A stretch of DNA of 64,000 nt from Amia ocellicauda (lineage: Eukaryota > Chordata > Actinopteri > Amiiformes > Amiidae). A program made the position numbers and the translations under genes. Positions 1-11,320 of this stretch are shown here, piece by piece; the first letter of the stretch is position 1; every line of letters starts with the position of its first letter. The notes beneath the pieces are model-generated. The model saw only the letters and a program-made list of their open reading frames with translations. It ran no database searches and was not told the origin of the DNA. The stretch spans positions 32,274,298-32,338,297 of the forward strand of contig NC_089856.1 in the NCBI RefSeq assembly GCF_036373705.1. The letters run 5' to 3'.

Positions 1-661
1 TCAACTGATTATCAGCAAATCCTATATGAACCTGACACCATAGAAGAGTAGTGTTTATGAAACTGAACTTGGTGACAATTTAACTGTGATGTGGATCGTG
101 AGCATTTTGGCCTTCATTGCTTTTTCAAATCAATCTGTCTTACACTACATCTTTTCTTTCAAAATGGATGGTCAGCTTAGAAAGAGCAAATACATTTAAG
201 ATGGAGGCAAAATATATTTTATATGATATATTTCATCAGTATAATGGTGACAGTTTCTGGCAGAACTGGACTACATTCAATCATAATGACCCTGGGCAAG
301 GGGTAGCCTTCATTATTTGAGCCATTAACTAAAACCTGTTATAGAATGATTGATAGTTGGATGATAAATTACATTTAGTCCCTGACATTTTAAATGTTTT
401 GTGAGTGTACTATATTCCAGACATGTTAATTCTGAGCTGTCATCGTATGAAATATCCCAGGCCCACTGAAAAGTAGATGCAAATACCAACATCTACAGTG
501 AAAACATTTCAGCAGTGAATACTTTTTGTAAATTAACAAGTTTTTATATTAATAAAACAAGTCATACACTCTTAACTTAAAGATTTAGTTTTCTGTAATA
601 CAATTGTCTTTAACATGGTATTGCTGAATTGCTTTTTTCAATGATAGTGCTGGATTCACAG
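1..661. other. No gene seen (left flank / intron)
   Basis: AT-rich sequence with no convincing exon. If the exon at 662 is real, this is the intron in front of it; it ends in an AG acceptor at 660-661. Confidence 0.4.
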
Positions 662-1171
662 CCCAATCCAAGACTCTCCGGACCCCAGAATATGTGCCCA
701 CAAGCCCCAGGAAGGCCCGAACCCCAACGCTGGCACCTCAGTTCTCCCAGTCTGGCCCCCAGCAGACCAGCAGGCCCAACTCCGCAGGCTCCTTAGGACG
801 AAGCAGACAGAGTGAGTAAGAAGGATGATTACACTCTTTGTCAACCATTTACAGGTTGTTTTTCCATTAAACTCCATGACTGTAATTTTTGTATTGTATC
901 TATGTCTTGGTTTATATTGGGTTTTTCTTACATGACAATTGAAATATCAAGTGCTCACCAATTCTCAACAGAAAAGCCAAAAGCAACAGACTGGAGCATA
1001 AGATATTCCAATGGTTGGTAGGAAGGCTAAAACAGACCTTTCCTCCACAAAAGCAAAATAAGAATGAATTTAGTGCCATCTGTGTCCTGGGGCATTGATG
1101 GGCCATGGCTGAATCTACCATAAATCCTGAATCTGGATTCTCCCCTTGCAGTTGAGACGTGCTGTCCGTAG
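662..1171 (+). CDS. Possible last exons of ARMC9 (partial)
   Basis: A 150-base segment (662-811) has an AG acceptor before it and a GTGAGT donor after it. It is open in phase 1 to phase 1 and encodes about 49 residues rich in Pro, Ser, Thr, Gln and Arg (it contains RTPEYVPTSPRKARTP and SGPQQTSRPNSAGS). Such composition suits a disordered C-terminal tail. A strong acceptor at 1150-1151 (pyrimidine tract then CAG) would add a short terminal exon, 1152-1171, ending in TAG. An alternative downstream exon begins after the CAG near 1523. ARMC9, a ciliary-base armadillo protein, lies just upstream of B3GNT7 in other vertebrates, so position and strand fit; the name rests on synteny, not on a recognised domain. 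A second frame of the 150-base segment is also open, which weakens the case. Confidence 0.33.
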
Positions 1172-1734
1172 CATTTCCCACAGCCCTGGAACAAAGGCCC
1201 TGTTTGTGAGTGTCATGTTTAACCTTGGACCCATCTTCTGCACTGCAGGAATTATAGTCTTTCTGGGTTTTTTCTTCTCCTTCTTCTTTATTAGACTCCT
1301 CATTCTGGCTTTCACTCTGCCTGATGAAGTCCAAGGACATTATTTACTCCCCCTTGTTTTTCAATCCATTTAGACTGGTCAACCCAGTTTTTGAATTACC
1401 AATTTGTTATTCAGTCCAAGTTGCCACTACAAGTCTACAGTGACCTAGAAGAACCAGATACACTGCCTATGTCCTCCAGGACTTGTACACTACCATGCCT
1501 TTACACACTGCAAATCTAGTTCCCTTAACTCTGTGTCAACAGGAGGACGGACTCTCAAAACCTCCACCGATTCAATCCTACGGGATTTATTTGGATTTAT
1601 CTGCAGTAGCATCCCCTTAATTAGCACAGGTTTGGATTTTACTAAAGGATACATTAAATGTTATCTGTCAACCAATTCATACTCAGAAATTCTCAGCTTA
1701 GATCTCAGGAATTTCTGAATAACATGTAAAAATG

Positions 1735-1854
1735 TAAAAATCAGCATAACCCGTCTAATTCTTACTCCATAGTTATTCCGAAATTCTCAGCTTAGATCTC
1801 AGGAATTTCTGAATAACTATGGAGTAAGAATTAGATGGGTTATTCTGATTTTTA
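1735..1854. repeat. 120-bp imperfect palindrome
   Basis: The left arm (about 1735-1788) is the reverse complement of the right arm (about 1801-1854), with only a few mismatches over some 54 bases; the centre is near 1792. A partial copy of the centre lies just upstream at about 1683-1722. It could fold into a long hairpin and looks like a MITE-type foldback element. No coding content. Confidence 0.85.
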
Positions 1855-1859
1855 CTAGT

Positions 1860-4800
1860 TTCTTGGTCTTGAAAGGAATTGAGCTCTCTGTCCCGCACCT
1901 GTATAGCAGTACGCAAACACTGCGGATCTGTGTAGAAGATAATTTTGGTAGCTTCCTTCCTTTGAACAATACAGGTGTTGTAACAGTAAATCCTTGTCTG
2001 ACAGACACTGTGGGGTGATAACATGGTTTTCTGACGTCAGTGTTGCCTTTGTTTCCTTTGGAAGGGATGCTTTTTTTTTTTTTTTTGCTTTTTTAAACAA
2101 ATCAGATGCTGAATGCGATTTCCTCTCCCCAAAAGCCTGTCTTTCCTGGCACATGCTCAAAAGGAAAAGCTGATGTGAAATAAATACAAAACAAAGAAAA
2201 CTTTTGCAAAGCAGACACAATTCAGTTGGTTTAGTTGTACTGTACCTTAACAGGGTTTCCTGTAGTAATCGTGACAGTGTACTGTCTGACAATACCATTA
2301 ATGTGAATCGGGCGTGGTGTTATAAATTGTATCTATTTTCTTTCTATTCAAGGGGTATGTATTAAACTGCCCAGCTTCAATAACTTGCCATTCCAAAATA
2401 TGATTATATACATTTTAATAAGTGTATGAACACCTGACAGTGTGTGCACATATTTTAAAGATTTGAGTGTATAAACTGCAGCAAGTAAGAATTGGTTTTA
2501 ATGGTTCCAGTTCAGTGATTGTTTAGACTGTTGCAGTGTGCCAAGGCTGACATCATTTTAACAGGAAAGCTCTATAGGAATATTGAGCATCAGACTTTCC
2601 ATATTTGAGCTTTGAGTAGTCTAATGCTGCCATTTAGCTTTTATTAATCCATTACAACAATTAACACAGAGGGAGCTCTAAGGACGTCCCTGTATAGGGA
2701 GTCACCATCCACATATACAAGTACATCTTTACCATTGTAACATTCTGTAAGTTAGTCATGATCAGGTATTTCAAATGTCTGCTTCCAGGGTGCTTTTATT
2801 ATTCTGCCCGAGCTCTGCAGTTTACATTCAGTGCTTGTGCTGTCTGCTCATTGGATAACCATTAAAGTAAAGCGGTGCAGCCAATTTCTAGTTTTCCTTG
2901 CCATGTCTAATCCATTGTTTCACGTCCCTTATCCTTTAAAAAAAAAAAAGAGAGATTCCTTCCGTTTCAAGTGTAGATCCTTTCAAACAAACAAAACAAA
3001 ACTGAAATAGAAAAAGGAAAATTAGAGAAACAATGACCCTAATGCCTTAAAATGTCATCAGTTATTGTTTCATGTTTGATGTTAGACTGTTGATATCAAA
3101 TTTATTTCCAGTTCCGACCGCTTATTTAAACATTGTGACTGACTAGTCGGAGCCCGGCTTGCAAACTAACATAGCACGTAGTCCGATTAAACATTATACC
3201 AGCCTGTGGGTAAAGTTAACTTTTTTATTTATGATTGCCCATGTCAGCAACTTGTTTAAATATGGGTTTAACACCCTGCCCCCACACACCCAGTAAAAGA
3301 GGCAGTTTGAAATCACCAGATGATGCGTTTTACCAACACAATAAGTGGAGGAACTAACTGGGGTAAAAAAACAAAACACACTTCCAGAACACTTTCCAAG
3401 TTCAAGTGAGTTTTTAACACTCAGATGAGCATTTCCCATTTTCCCCATTCACAACCTGTTTCCAGAGCTACAGAGTGAACTCCAGTCTTCTACCTAGATG
3501 TTTACTTAAAGCAACAAAGACAAGTTAATCCCCATTTTCATTTCCACTCAGCGACTGATTATCGACAGCCGATTACATTTCGTTCCACTCTTGGTACAGC
3601 ATGTGGACGTTGATGAAATCACGGTATACTCTCAGACTCTTTTCTGTTTTATCAGTGTGTTCTCTGTTTTTTCCACCGCACTCTTTGCTGAGTTTACTGG
3701 AACAGGATTAATGATTAATTCACTTCTCTGAGGGATGTGAGGTCTCAAAGCCAGACTGAAGATCCGTCGTATCTACCCTTCGCTGCTGCTCCAAATTTAT
3801 GTCAGGATGTCAATAACTATAAAAAAAAAACCTCTTGCAAAATTAATTTCAATTCATTCTTTTGACATAAAACAAGCGCCCACTGAAGCTTCTAAACATG
3901 ACAGTCAGATGGAGAATATGATTAATGGATACCTCTGTATGTATAAAACTAATTTCCTTTTGTAGCAATTATATTGATAGCACTGTGAAATAGTCTTACA
4001 ACACCATTAGTATGTTGCCAGTCAAATCTCTGTAATACATAAATAAGGACCATGCCCAATGCCACTGTTTGTTGACCTACTTCCCACAATTAATATCATG
4101 TGTTGAATCACTGCAACAATTGAGAAAACTGAATAGGGCCAATCTAATTTTACCAGAAAGCACCAGAACCTATTCAATGTTGATCAAATGTTTCCTTTTG
4201 CCAAAATGTAGAAGCTGTTCACTTCTCTCAAACTTGTACCTGTACAGTTTTGTTCTTTTTGTTGTTGTTGTTGTTGTTGCTGTTGTTGTTTAATCGTATT
4301 TCATTTTGCTTTGTTTTGTTTTTTTAGGCAGTCAGTCATACAGGAAGTGAAAAAAAACTTCTTTTGCTACACGAGTTTCTTCTCCCATGAGATTGATCCA
4401 GCTTCCTGTAACTCCGTCCACACCACTCATCAGGGTCACCGCAATAGAGACGCTATCAGGGTTGAGGTACAGAACAATACGCGGGATTGTCACGCCACAG
4501 TCCCCTTTCAGCCCCTGCAAAGAACACCTGTGTAACACGACACGCTCTGCAATAATCGCAACAAGCACTTTTTTATTCTGCTGCCGTTAGTGCTGCGGGT
4601 ATGCGCTTTCGCTTTGGCGAGTCCTTTTTGACATTTTTCAGACCAGATAATATTTTGGTAATTACCCCCTTCCCCAGTTAGCTGTATTTGCTATAGAAAG
4701 GGGATGCAGGATCGCTATAGTAAACAAGTGGGTTCCCTTTCTACAAATTCTCTTGGTTAATAATTTGGTGGCTGCTAGTTTAATATTTAATATCTTTTTA

Positions 4801-6394
4801 CTTCCCTGTTATACAATTATCGAAGCATTAAGATGTAAGTTATGATAGCATTATTTGTGAGTTTGATGTATGTTATGTGATGTTCACGCTGAAATTGAAA
4901 GCATACTCAGGTTACATAAAACTCAAACTCCGTGCATCTATGAATCAAGTGGTTCTCAAGCTATTGTAAGACTTGAATCCACATGAGTTTACTCATCAAT
5001 AAGGAAATTTGGAAATGTTAATTTCCTGTATTCCTGCAATGACGACATTTCACATTTCTTTGTACAGTGCATTACCTGGCACTGTGTTCTTGACTCTGGG
5101 ATTTGACAATACCTTTGATTTTGATGTACTTTAGTTTTTTGGTTTTGTTTTGTTTTCCTCCCCGTTGCATCTAGTCTTCACAAGACTACCAGTTTTACCA
5201 GCTCCTCCTCCTTTATGAAATCCCTTTTAAAATGGAGGTTTGTATATATCTGCATCATCTTTAATAAATTATTAAACATGGGTACTTTATTCCTTTTAGA
5301 AATAATCATCTTTCTGCCTCGGATTCTTGTAAATAGTAAACATCACCTGTGTTCCAGAGTATTTGTTTCTATTTGAGTTGTTTGTTTTAAAGTGATTTGT
5401 ACCATTTTAATTGTATGCTAAGCACAATTCTGATGTATAATAATCAAACCCTAACCTGCAGGAACTATTGCTATTGTGAGTTTTCTGTGAAAGGTCAGAT
5501 CCTCTTCTATTAACCTCTTCATCTTTTGTGGTGAAAGTTTTTTGATCAGTGCTTTATTGTTGGAATTGAACTGCACTGTATCACAAGCCCATATATTTAT
5601 TAATGTAAAGTGTTGTAAAGGTGAATTAATTCATATCAATAGAGAGGAAAATATGCCGCGTTCAGACACTCTGGGATTCCTTTCATTAATGTATCCCAAA
5701 TCGCAGTGTTTGCACAGACTAATATGCACATGACATTAATGTGTTTAATTTATACTTATTCTATACTTTGTTTTGTGCTCTACTTTGATAATCATAAATT
5801 GTGTACTTATTTTTGTATGGGATGTAATAAAAGGTTTATGTAAAATGTACACATCTTTTTCTATTAAGATATTTGATTAATGTTCTAGTATTTGCACTTT
5901 TCAAATTATATTTATTTTTCTACATAATTTCCATGGGTGTGTAAACTTGTGTGACTAACTGTAGCATGCCTGAAATACATGATTGTTTAGACACTTTAAC
6001 ATTTTGTCATTTTCAGTGTATCTCTTATTATGAGATCTGTGAAGTAAAATGTTACCCTGTCTCAGCTTGGGTGTGTTTTCCTCGTCTCTCCTCTTTCGTG
6101 ACACAGCTGGCTTCACCACTTTCCTACTTACATCCATCTTGAAATGCTGTGCCAGTTTTAGGTAGTACAGATGAAATCCAGCCAAAAAATGACTGCATTT
6201 TAAATTTCAATGCTTTTTGCAACTTCTATTAGTCTTACCAGTGTTTAATAACATAAGTGATGCATTGAGCATTTATTACAGTGACAAAAAATAAATTATA
6301 CTTTTTACAATAGTTACAATGTACACTTTGTACATTATTAAATAGCCATTGCTGCAAATGAGGGAGTTTGTGCTTCCCTTTAGTTTCTTAGATC
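1860..6394. other. Intergenic, no gene recognised
   Basis: AT-rich sequence with A/T runs. A less AT-rich patch at about 4326-4570 is open in several frames on both strands but matches no family I recognise. Nothing else supported beyond the microsatellite listed separately. Confidence 0.5.
4260..4290. repeat. (GTT)n microsatellite
   Basis: About ten GTT units with one GCT interruption. Confidence 0.95.
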
Positions 6395-6396
6395 TA

Positions 6397-7406
6397 CACT
6401 ACTGGTCAAAAGTTTTCGAACAACTCAATTTTTCCAGTTTTTATTGAAATGTACACAGTTTAATGTCTCAATGTACTCTGAAATTAAAGCATAGAACAAA
6501 TGAACAATTGGAGATAAATAAATAATGGATTTGTTTTGTTTAACAAAGTTTAACCGCTTAAGCTGACAAACCACTCTGGTACCCTTTTAAAGGTACCAAA
6601 TCCCATGTGTACTCTTCACTATTGTATTGTTTGCCAAGTATCTCACCCCCCGCATTTAAGCCCCCCTTCCGCATTCTGAAATGAGGGGTGGGGGGATACT
6701 TGGTCTGAGTAGGAATACAAAATCTCAGAAAATATTGACATTCTATAAAAAATTGATATTCTGGAACCAGACAGTCTCCTGATCAAAACAAGACCATCCG
6801 CGTTTTGGTAGAAGCAACACACACCCATAGATAGCTAAAAATCTCAAGATGGAATACTCTGTTTACAGTGTACTAATACACATCGATTTTACATAATTGG
6901 ATCTGAACTTCTCTGTGTTTGATAGAACATCAAATATTATACACTGGATTAATTGTTAGGTTGTTTTGAACAAAACAAGCCTATTTGCAAATAAATCCGA
7001 TCGAAACTGAGTGGTCTGTGACCGTCTGAATGAGACTCACCCCCCCCCTCCCTGGGCTCTGAATGATGGCAGGCGACACGGACACTGTAGCTCGGATGTG
7101 TTTGAGAATGAAATGTGCTGGTAGCCAATAGAATAAGCTTTCAATCGATGTGCACATTATAGGAATACAGTGTAACTTCCATGCACAGGAGCTGCGCATA
7201 ATGCTTAAGAGGGTGTAGTAACACAGGATATAACTCTGAAATGCACATTCTTTTTCAGTTTTTGGTAACCTAAACTTTTCTTTTTAACCTCTGGCAGTTT
7301 ACAGCTTACCTTTGTACCATTGCAGGTTATTCACTGTACTTTAACTGCTTAAATTTCAATACAAACTGGAAAAATGGGCTTGTTCTAAAACTTTTGGCCA
7401 GTACTG
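6397..7406. mobile_element. 1-kb DNA transposon with Tc1-like ends, no transposase
   Basis: The ends form inverted repeats of about 45 bases (left begins CACTACTGGTCAAAAGTTTT; the right end read inward begins CAGTACTGGCCAAAAGTTTT). TA dinucleotides flank both sides (6395-6396 and 7407-7408), the target duplication expected of Tc1/mariner elements. The 1,010-base body has no DDE transposase frame, so this is a non-autonomous or deleted copy. Confidence 0.85.
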
Positions 7407-7408
7407 TA

Positions 7409-8395
7409 ATATTTTCTTTTTTGTAATTTGGCAAAGTGAGAATAGTCCTTAAAATTATTAGCAGCTTCAAAACTGTCATGTAAACAGGGCAGTCAGTGTT
7501 TATCAAGCAGACACTGATCGATGTGACAACAGGTGTCCTGCTGTGAGGTTCCATCATTTGGTCTATGATTACAAATGTAGGACATATGTTTATTTATGAT
7601 TATGCTCTTGATTGGTGCAGAGATGTTAGAGAAGGGAACTATAGCATGCAGGATTTGAATGCAGTTGCTTGAGAAATCACCTGAGCTTTTGGGTTCACCA
7701 CATTTGTAATAAAATCTCAGTGGTTATATCACGCCACAGCGATCTTATCTTAATTTCAAATCTGTTGTCAAAACATTATTAAGGATGTAGACCTCTGTGT
7801 ATCATTTTTCAATACAATGTTTCTCCAAATAACCTTTTGTGCATTGTCCCCCCATGCATGTTGCCATCATAGAAACCAAAATTGCGCTATTGCCCTTTGA
7901 TCTGACCTGGCACATGATCACAGCTGTACAGTTGTGCCAGAATTTTAAAGCAAGGGTCAGGATCTGGTCACCTACCTTATATTATTTTTATAAACCTGCC
8001 ATTTGCATATACATGCGTATGTGAAGCAACAACACAATGCGAGGAAACAGCCTGGGCCTTGGCCTGCGCAGAAAGGGGTATGCTCACAGGGATAGCAGCT
8101 GTGCCTGCCAGCAGACCCCCCCACCTTCAACGACACAGCGCACACACCAGGTGAACACATAACTCACACTCCTGGCAGCAGCAACGCTTTTTCTGCTCGT
8201 TGCAGGAGTCAACAGGAAGTGCCGGTCTATGTTCCAAAAGAGACAACCGATCTATAAACAACTACATAACTAGGCCGATCATTCTTTTTCAAGCCTTAAT
8301 TTAATTTTAGTAAAATTACATTCATTTTTCCTCCATAAAATGTATTTTCCTTTAGAAGTGTATGTTCTTGCAACATACCCTTTTAAAGGAGATTG
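7409..8395. other. Intergenic, no gene seen
   Basis: No exon, RNA gene or further repeat that I can support. Confidence 0.5.
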
Positions 8396-8399
8396 GGAG

Positions 8400-8720
8400 A
8401 TATGGGCTCAAATTAGCGCCATAAGTATCGCATTCAAAAATAAAATATATTGTAAACAACTTTCGTTTATGAGTTTTTGCGCCGTTTTGTCGTTAGGGCG
8501 GGAGTTACAGGGAGGCGTGGATCCTGGGTCTCCATTGGTCCAGCAGGTTTGAGTGACGGTTCTTCTTAACCCAGTCAGTGAGCAGGGTGGGCAGGTCTGA
8601 CAGTCACCTCTCTGCAACACATCTGACTTCACTGTCTTGTTTACAATTCTATACATTTTGCATTTTGCAAGTTTTTTTTTTTTTGAATGCGATACTTATG
8701 GCACTAATTTGAGCCCATAT
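8400..8720. mobile_element. 321-bp MITE-like element with ~39-bp terminal inverted repeats
   Basis: The left end starts ATATGGGCTCAAATTAGCGC; the right end is its reverse complement over about 39 bases with one clear mismatch. The flanks carry a matching GGAG (8396-8399 and 8721-8724), a possible 4-bp target duplication. The centre is more GC-rich and does not encode a transposase. Confidence 0.85.
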
Positions 8721-8724
8721 GGAG

Positions 8725-11320
8725 AAGCTAAAGGACACTGAAATGAGAAAGTAGTCTTTTGTTAATCCCTTATTCTATAGAGAAAAACTGACCTAGTGAA
8801 TAAGGTTTGGCAATAAAACAGGCTAGTAATGACAAATAAGGTGCCTTAAACTGAGCATTACATGGGGGCTATTCAAGTCATCAATAAATAAAACCATGAA
8901 TGGGGAAAGATTTATTTTTTTCCATGGCAAATCTTTACTAATTGGCATCAAAATTTGAGTCTGTGCGCACTGCAGGTCTCACGGCTTTTGAAAATGAAGA
9001 AAGTGGCTAGATCAGTATTCAGAGGAAGTATGTGAGAAGACAAGGTCCAGTCTGCTGGATGCCAAAGGCGAGCCGTATAAGACTGAGTGTCTCTGTGCTG
9101 CTGGCAGTGTCTATATAGAACTTCCTATTAATTTCTCCACAGCACAGCACCATATTTCCTTCTCATAACAGCATCTAACCTCTGTCTCCACTCTGTCAAT
9201 GTAATTGCTTGCTTTTGCTGGGTTTATATGTTCATATTGTAAATAGACTATATATGCACAAAAATGTGAAATGTCTCCCCTGTCATTACTACCATCCAAC
9301 AGCAGTAATTATGCTTCACAGTGGGCCCCTAAACAGAGTCCGGGCCCGGTTGTGATCGAGACCCTTGTGACCCCTCTGACGCCAGCACTGCGTCTCGTAA
9401 AATTGCTGTCACTCAGCAAAACTCTGTCATGTGTATAACGAGGAAAGTTTTCCCAAGTACAGAACTAGAAAAACAAAAAATCCCATGTTCAGGGTATACA
9501 TATGCTTGAAATATGTCTGCTTGACCATGATATAAACAAATAAACACCAGCAGAAACCTAAACAAAGGTAGGTTTTTTTTCTTCCTTTAATTTAGCCTTC
9601 TGTCCATTATTTCATAGAAGTGTACATACATAATACTATTGAATTGTTCCTTCAGCTTCAGCACAATATCATATTCACTAGCTGGAGCTGTCTTACACAT
9701 TTGTCTTAAGTTCCTCGTGGATGTTACCTGGTGTCATCTGGAAATTGTAGGCAAAGTCATCTGCTGCCCGCCTATCTTCTCCGTAGTGGATCTTGGCAAA
9801 AAGGGCGATCCTTCCAAAATAAAGCGCTGTAGTGTAGTGAGCTCAAAGTCATTTGGAACACTAACTCTCAGTCAGGGTTGTTATCTGGAAACCCTGGTGT
9901 ACATTACCGATAAAAGAAGAGCCCATTACAGAAGCTTTTTTCTTTTCCTTTTTTTCAGAATGTGTGCTCTTTCTGCCAGAAAACCCATTCTTTCTGTCCA
10001 CCGTTGGCCTTTTATATCTGTATGCACATTGTGACTTGGAATGCCTTTACAACATGCAACCAGCTCTTTGAACTCATCCATGTGTCGTTTATTTTATTTA
10101 GAGACTGCATAGTTAAGGGCTTAAATTGAGGATGGGGTTTCAATCATACAATGAAGTATCGCATCTTCCCTGGTTTTGTAAAGGGATTCTGGCTCTAAAC
10201 TTGCATATTGAAATAAATTACTCAGCATTGTTAGATAAATAAACACTAGAGTACACTTCGGGAAGATGAGCCAACTGAATATGTGTCTCAAGGGAAATCC
10301 ACACCAATGAACTTTCAGTGGTAAAGCATCTATATTGTCTGTTTCTCTGGTGGTTTCTGCGAAAATGTCTTGTAATGATGCACTATTTGCATTTCCTGAA
10401 GGGGCCTGACATTTGACAAGGATGTAGATAATACAGGGGACTGGTCATAAACACAAAACTGTTTAAACGCGATAGACCAAGCAAGGAAATGTCATTGGTT
10501 TGTAATGCGTTTTATCTATTGTCAGTGACATCTCTTTGACGTTTACTGTAAGTTGTTTTTTCAGCCTGTGCTGGAACACGGTGGAAGCAGACGTTTTGCA
10601 TGTCATTAATAATTGCCCCCCAATTGTTTAAATCCCAAGACCCAGACAAGTAGCAGATTAGTCATGTCTGCTTAGGGCCAGGCGTTTGTGAAGTTCTACA
10701 TGACCTCACATGCATTACAACAACCTCGGTGCAAAGTGCTTTCCTTTGGGTCTTCCTGGTCAGCTGGCTTTCATTCTGACTCAACACAGACACAGACACA
10801 GACACACACACACATTCATCAAAGTCTTATTTGTCTTGACTGTTGGGGGAAAAAGTGCCTGTGTTTTGTTTAAGACAAAGTGATTGAAATGTAACACAGC
10901 AAAGTCTGTCTATTCAGACGCTCGATTAATGCGTGGTGTTGTGCGTTCCTCGACTTACTGCTGTGGCTGCTGCTTGGACTGGCTCATAAAAGAGTTTTGC
11001 AGTTTCTCCTCCCTGGCAGCTCTCTCCTCCAGTGCCTTGTCTTGACTGCTTTACAGTGGAAGAGGTAATGCACACTTCACGCTAAGCATATGTGGGTTTG
11101 CTGCCAACAGTGTTCCACAGTCATTCCATCTTGCTACCATTACAATGTCCAGCTCATTTTATTGTGCATGAGGCTATGCTAGTTAATGCGTTACATGTTT
11201 AACAAGCCACATTGTCCCCATTATGTATGTGATCATGTTATGGTGATGTCACTCTCCACACAGTTCTCAAGAGTAGACGCATCACGCACAATTGGTTTGC
11301 TGTTTCTTTCCTCCATTGCC
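8725..11320. other. Intergenic, no gene recognised
   Basis: Contains CA-rich simple sequence near 10,780-10,815. A segment at about 9,655-9,940 is open on the plus strand, and two minus-strand frames are also open over part of it; I could not assign it to any family. Confidence 0.45.

Noticed and set aside
9639..10034. 131-codon open frame and its minus-strand counterparts
   Set aside because: No recognisable domain, no splice context and more than one open frame; might be an old retrocopy but cannot be supported.
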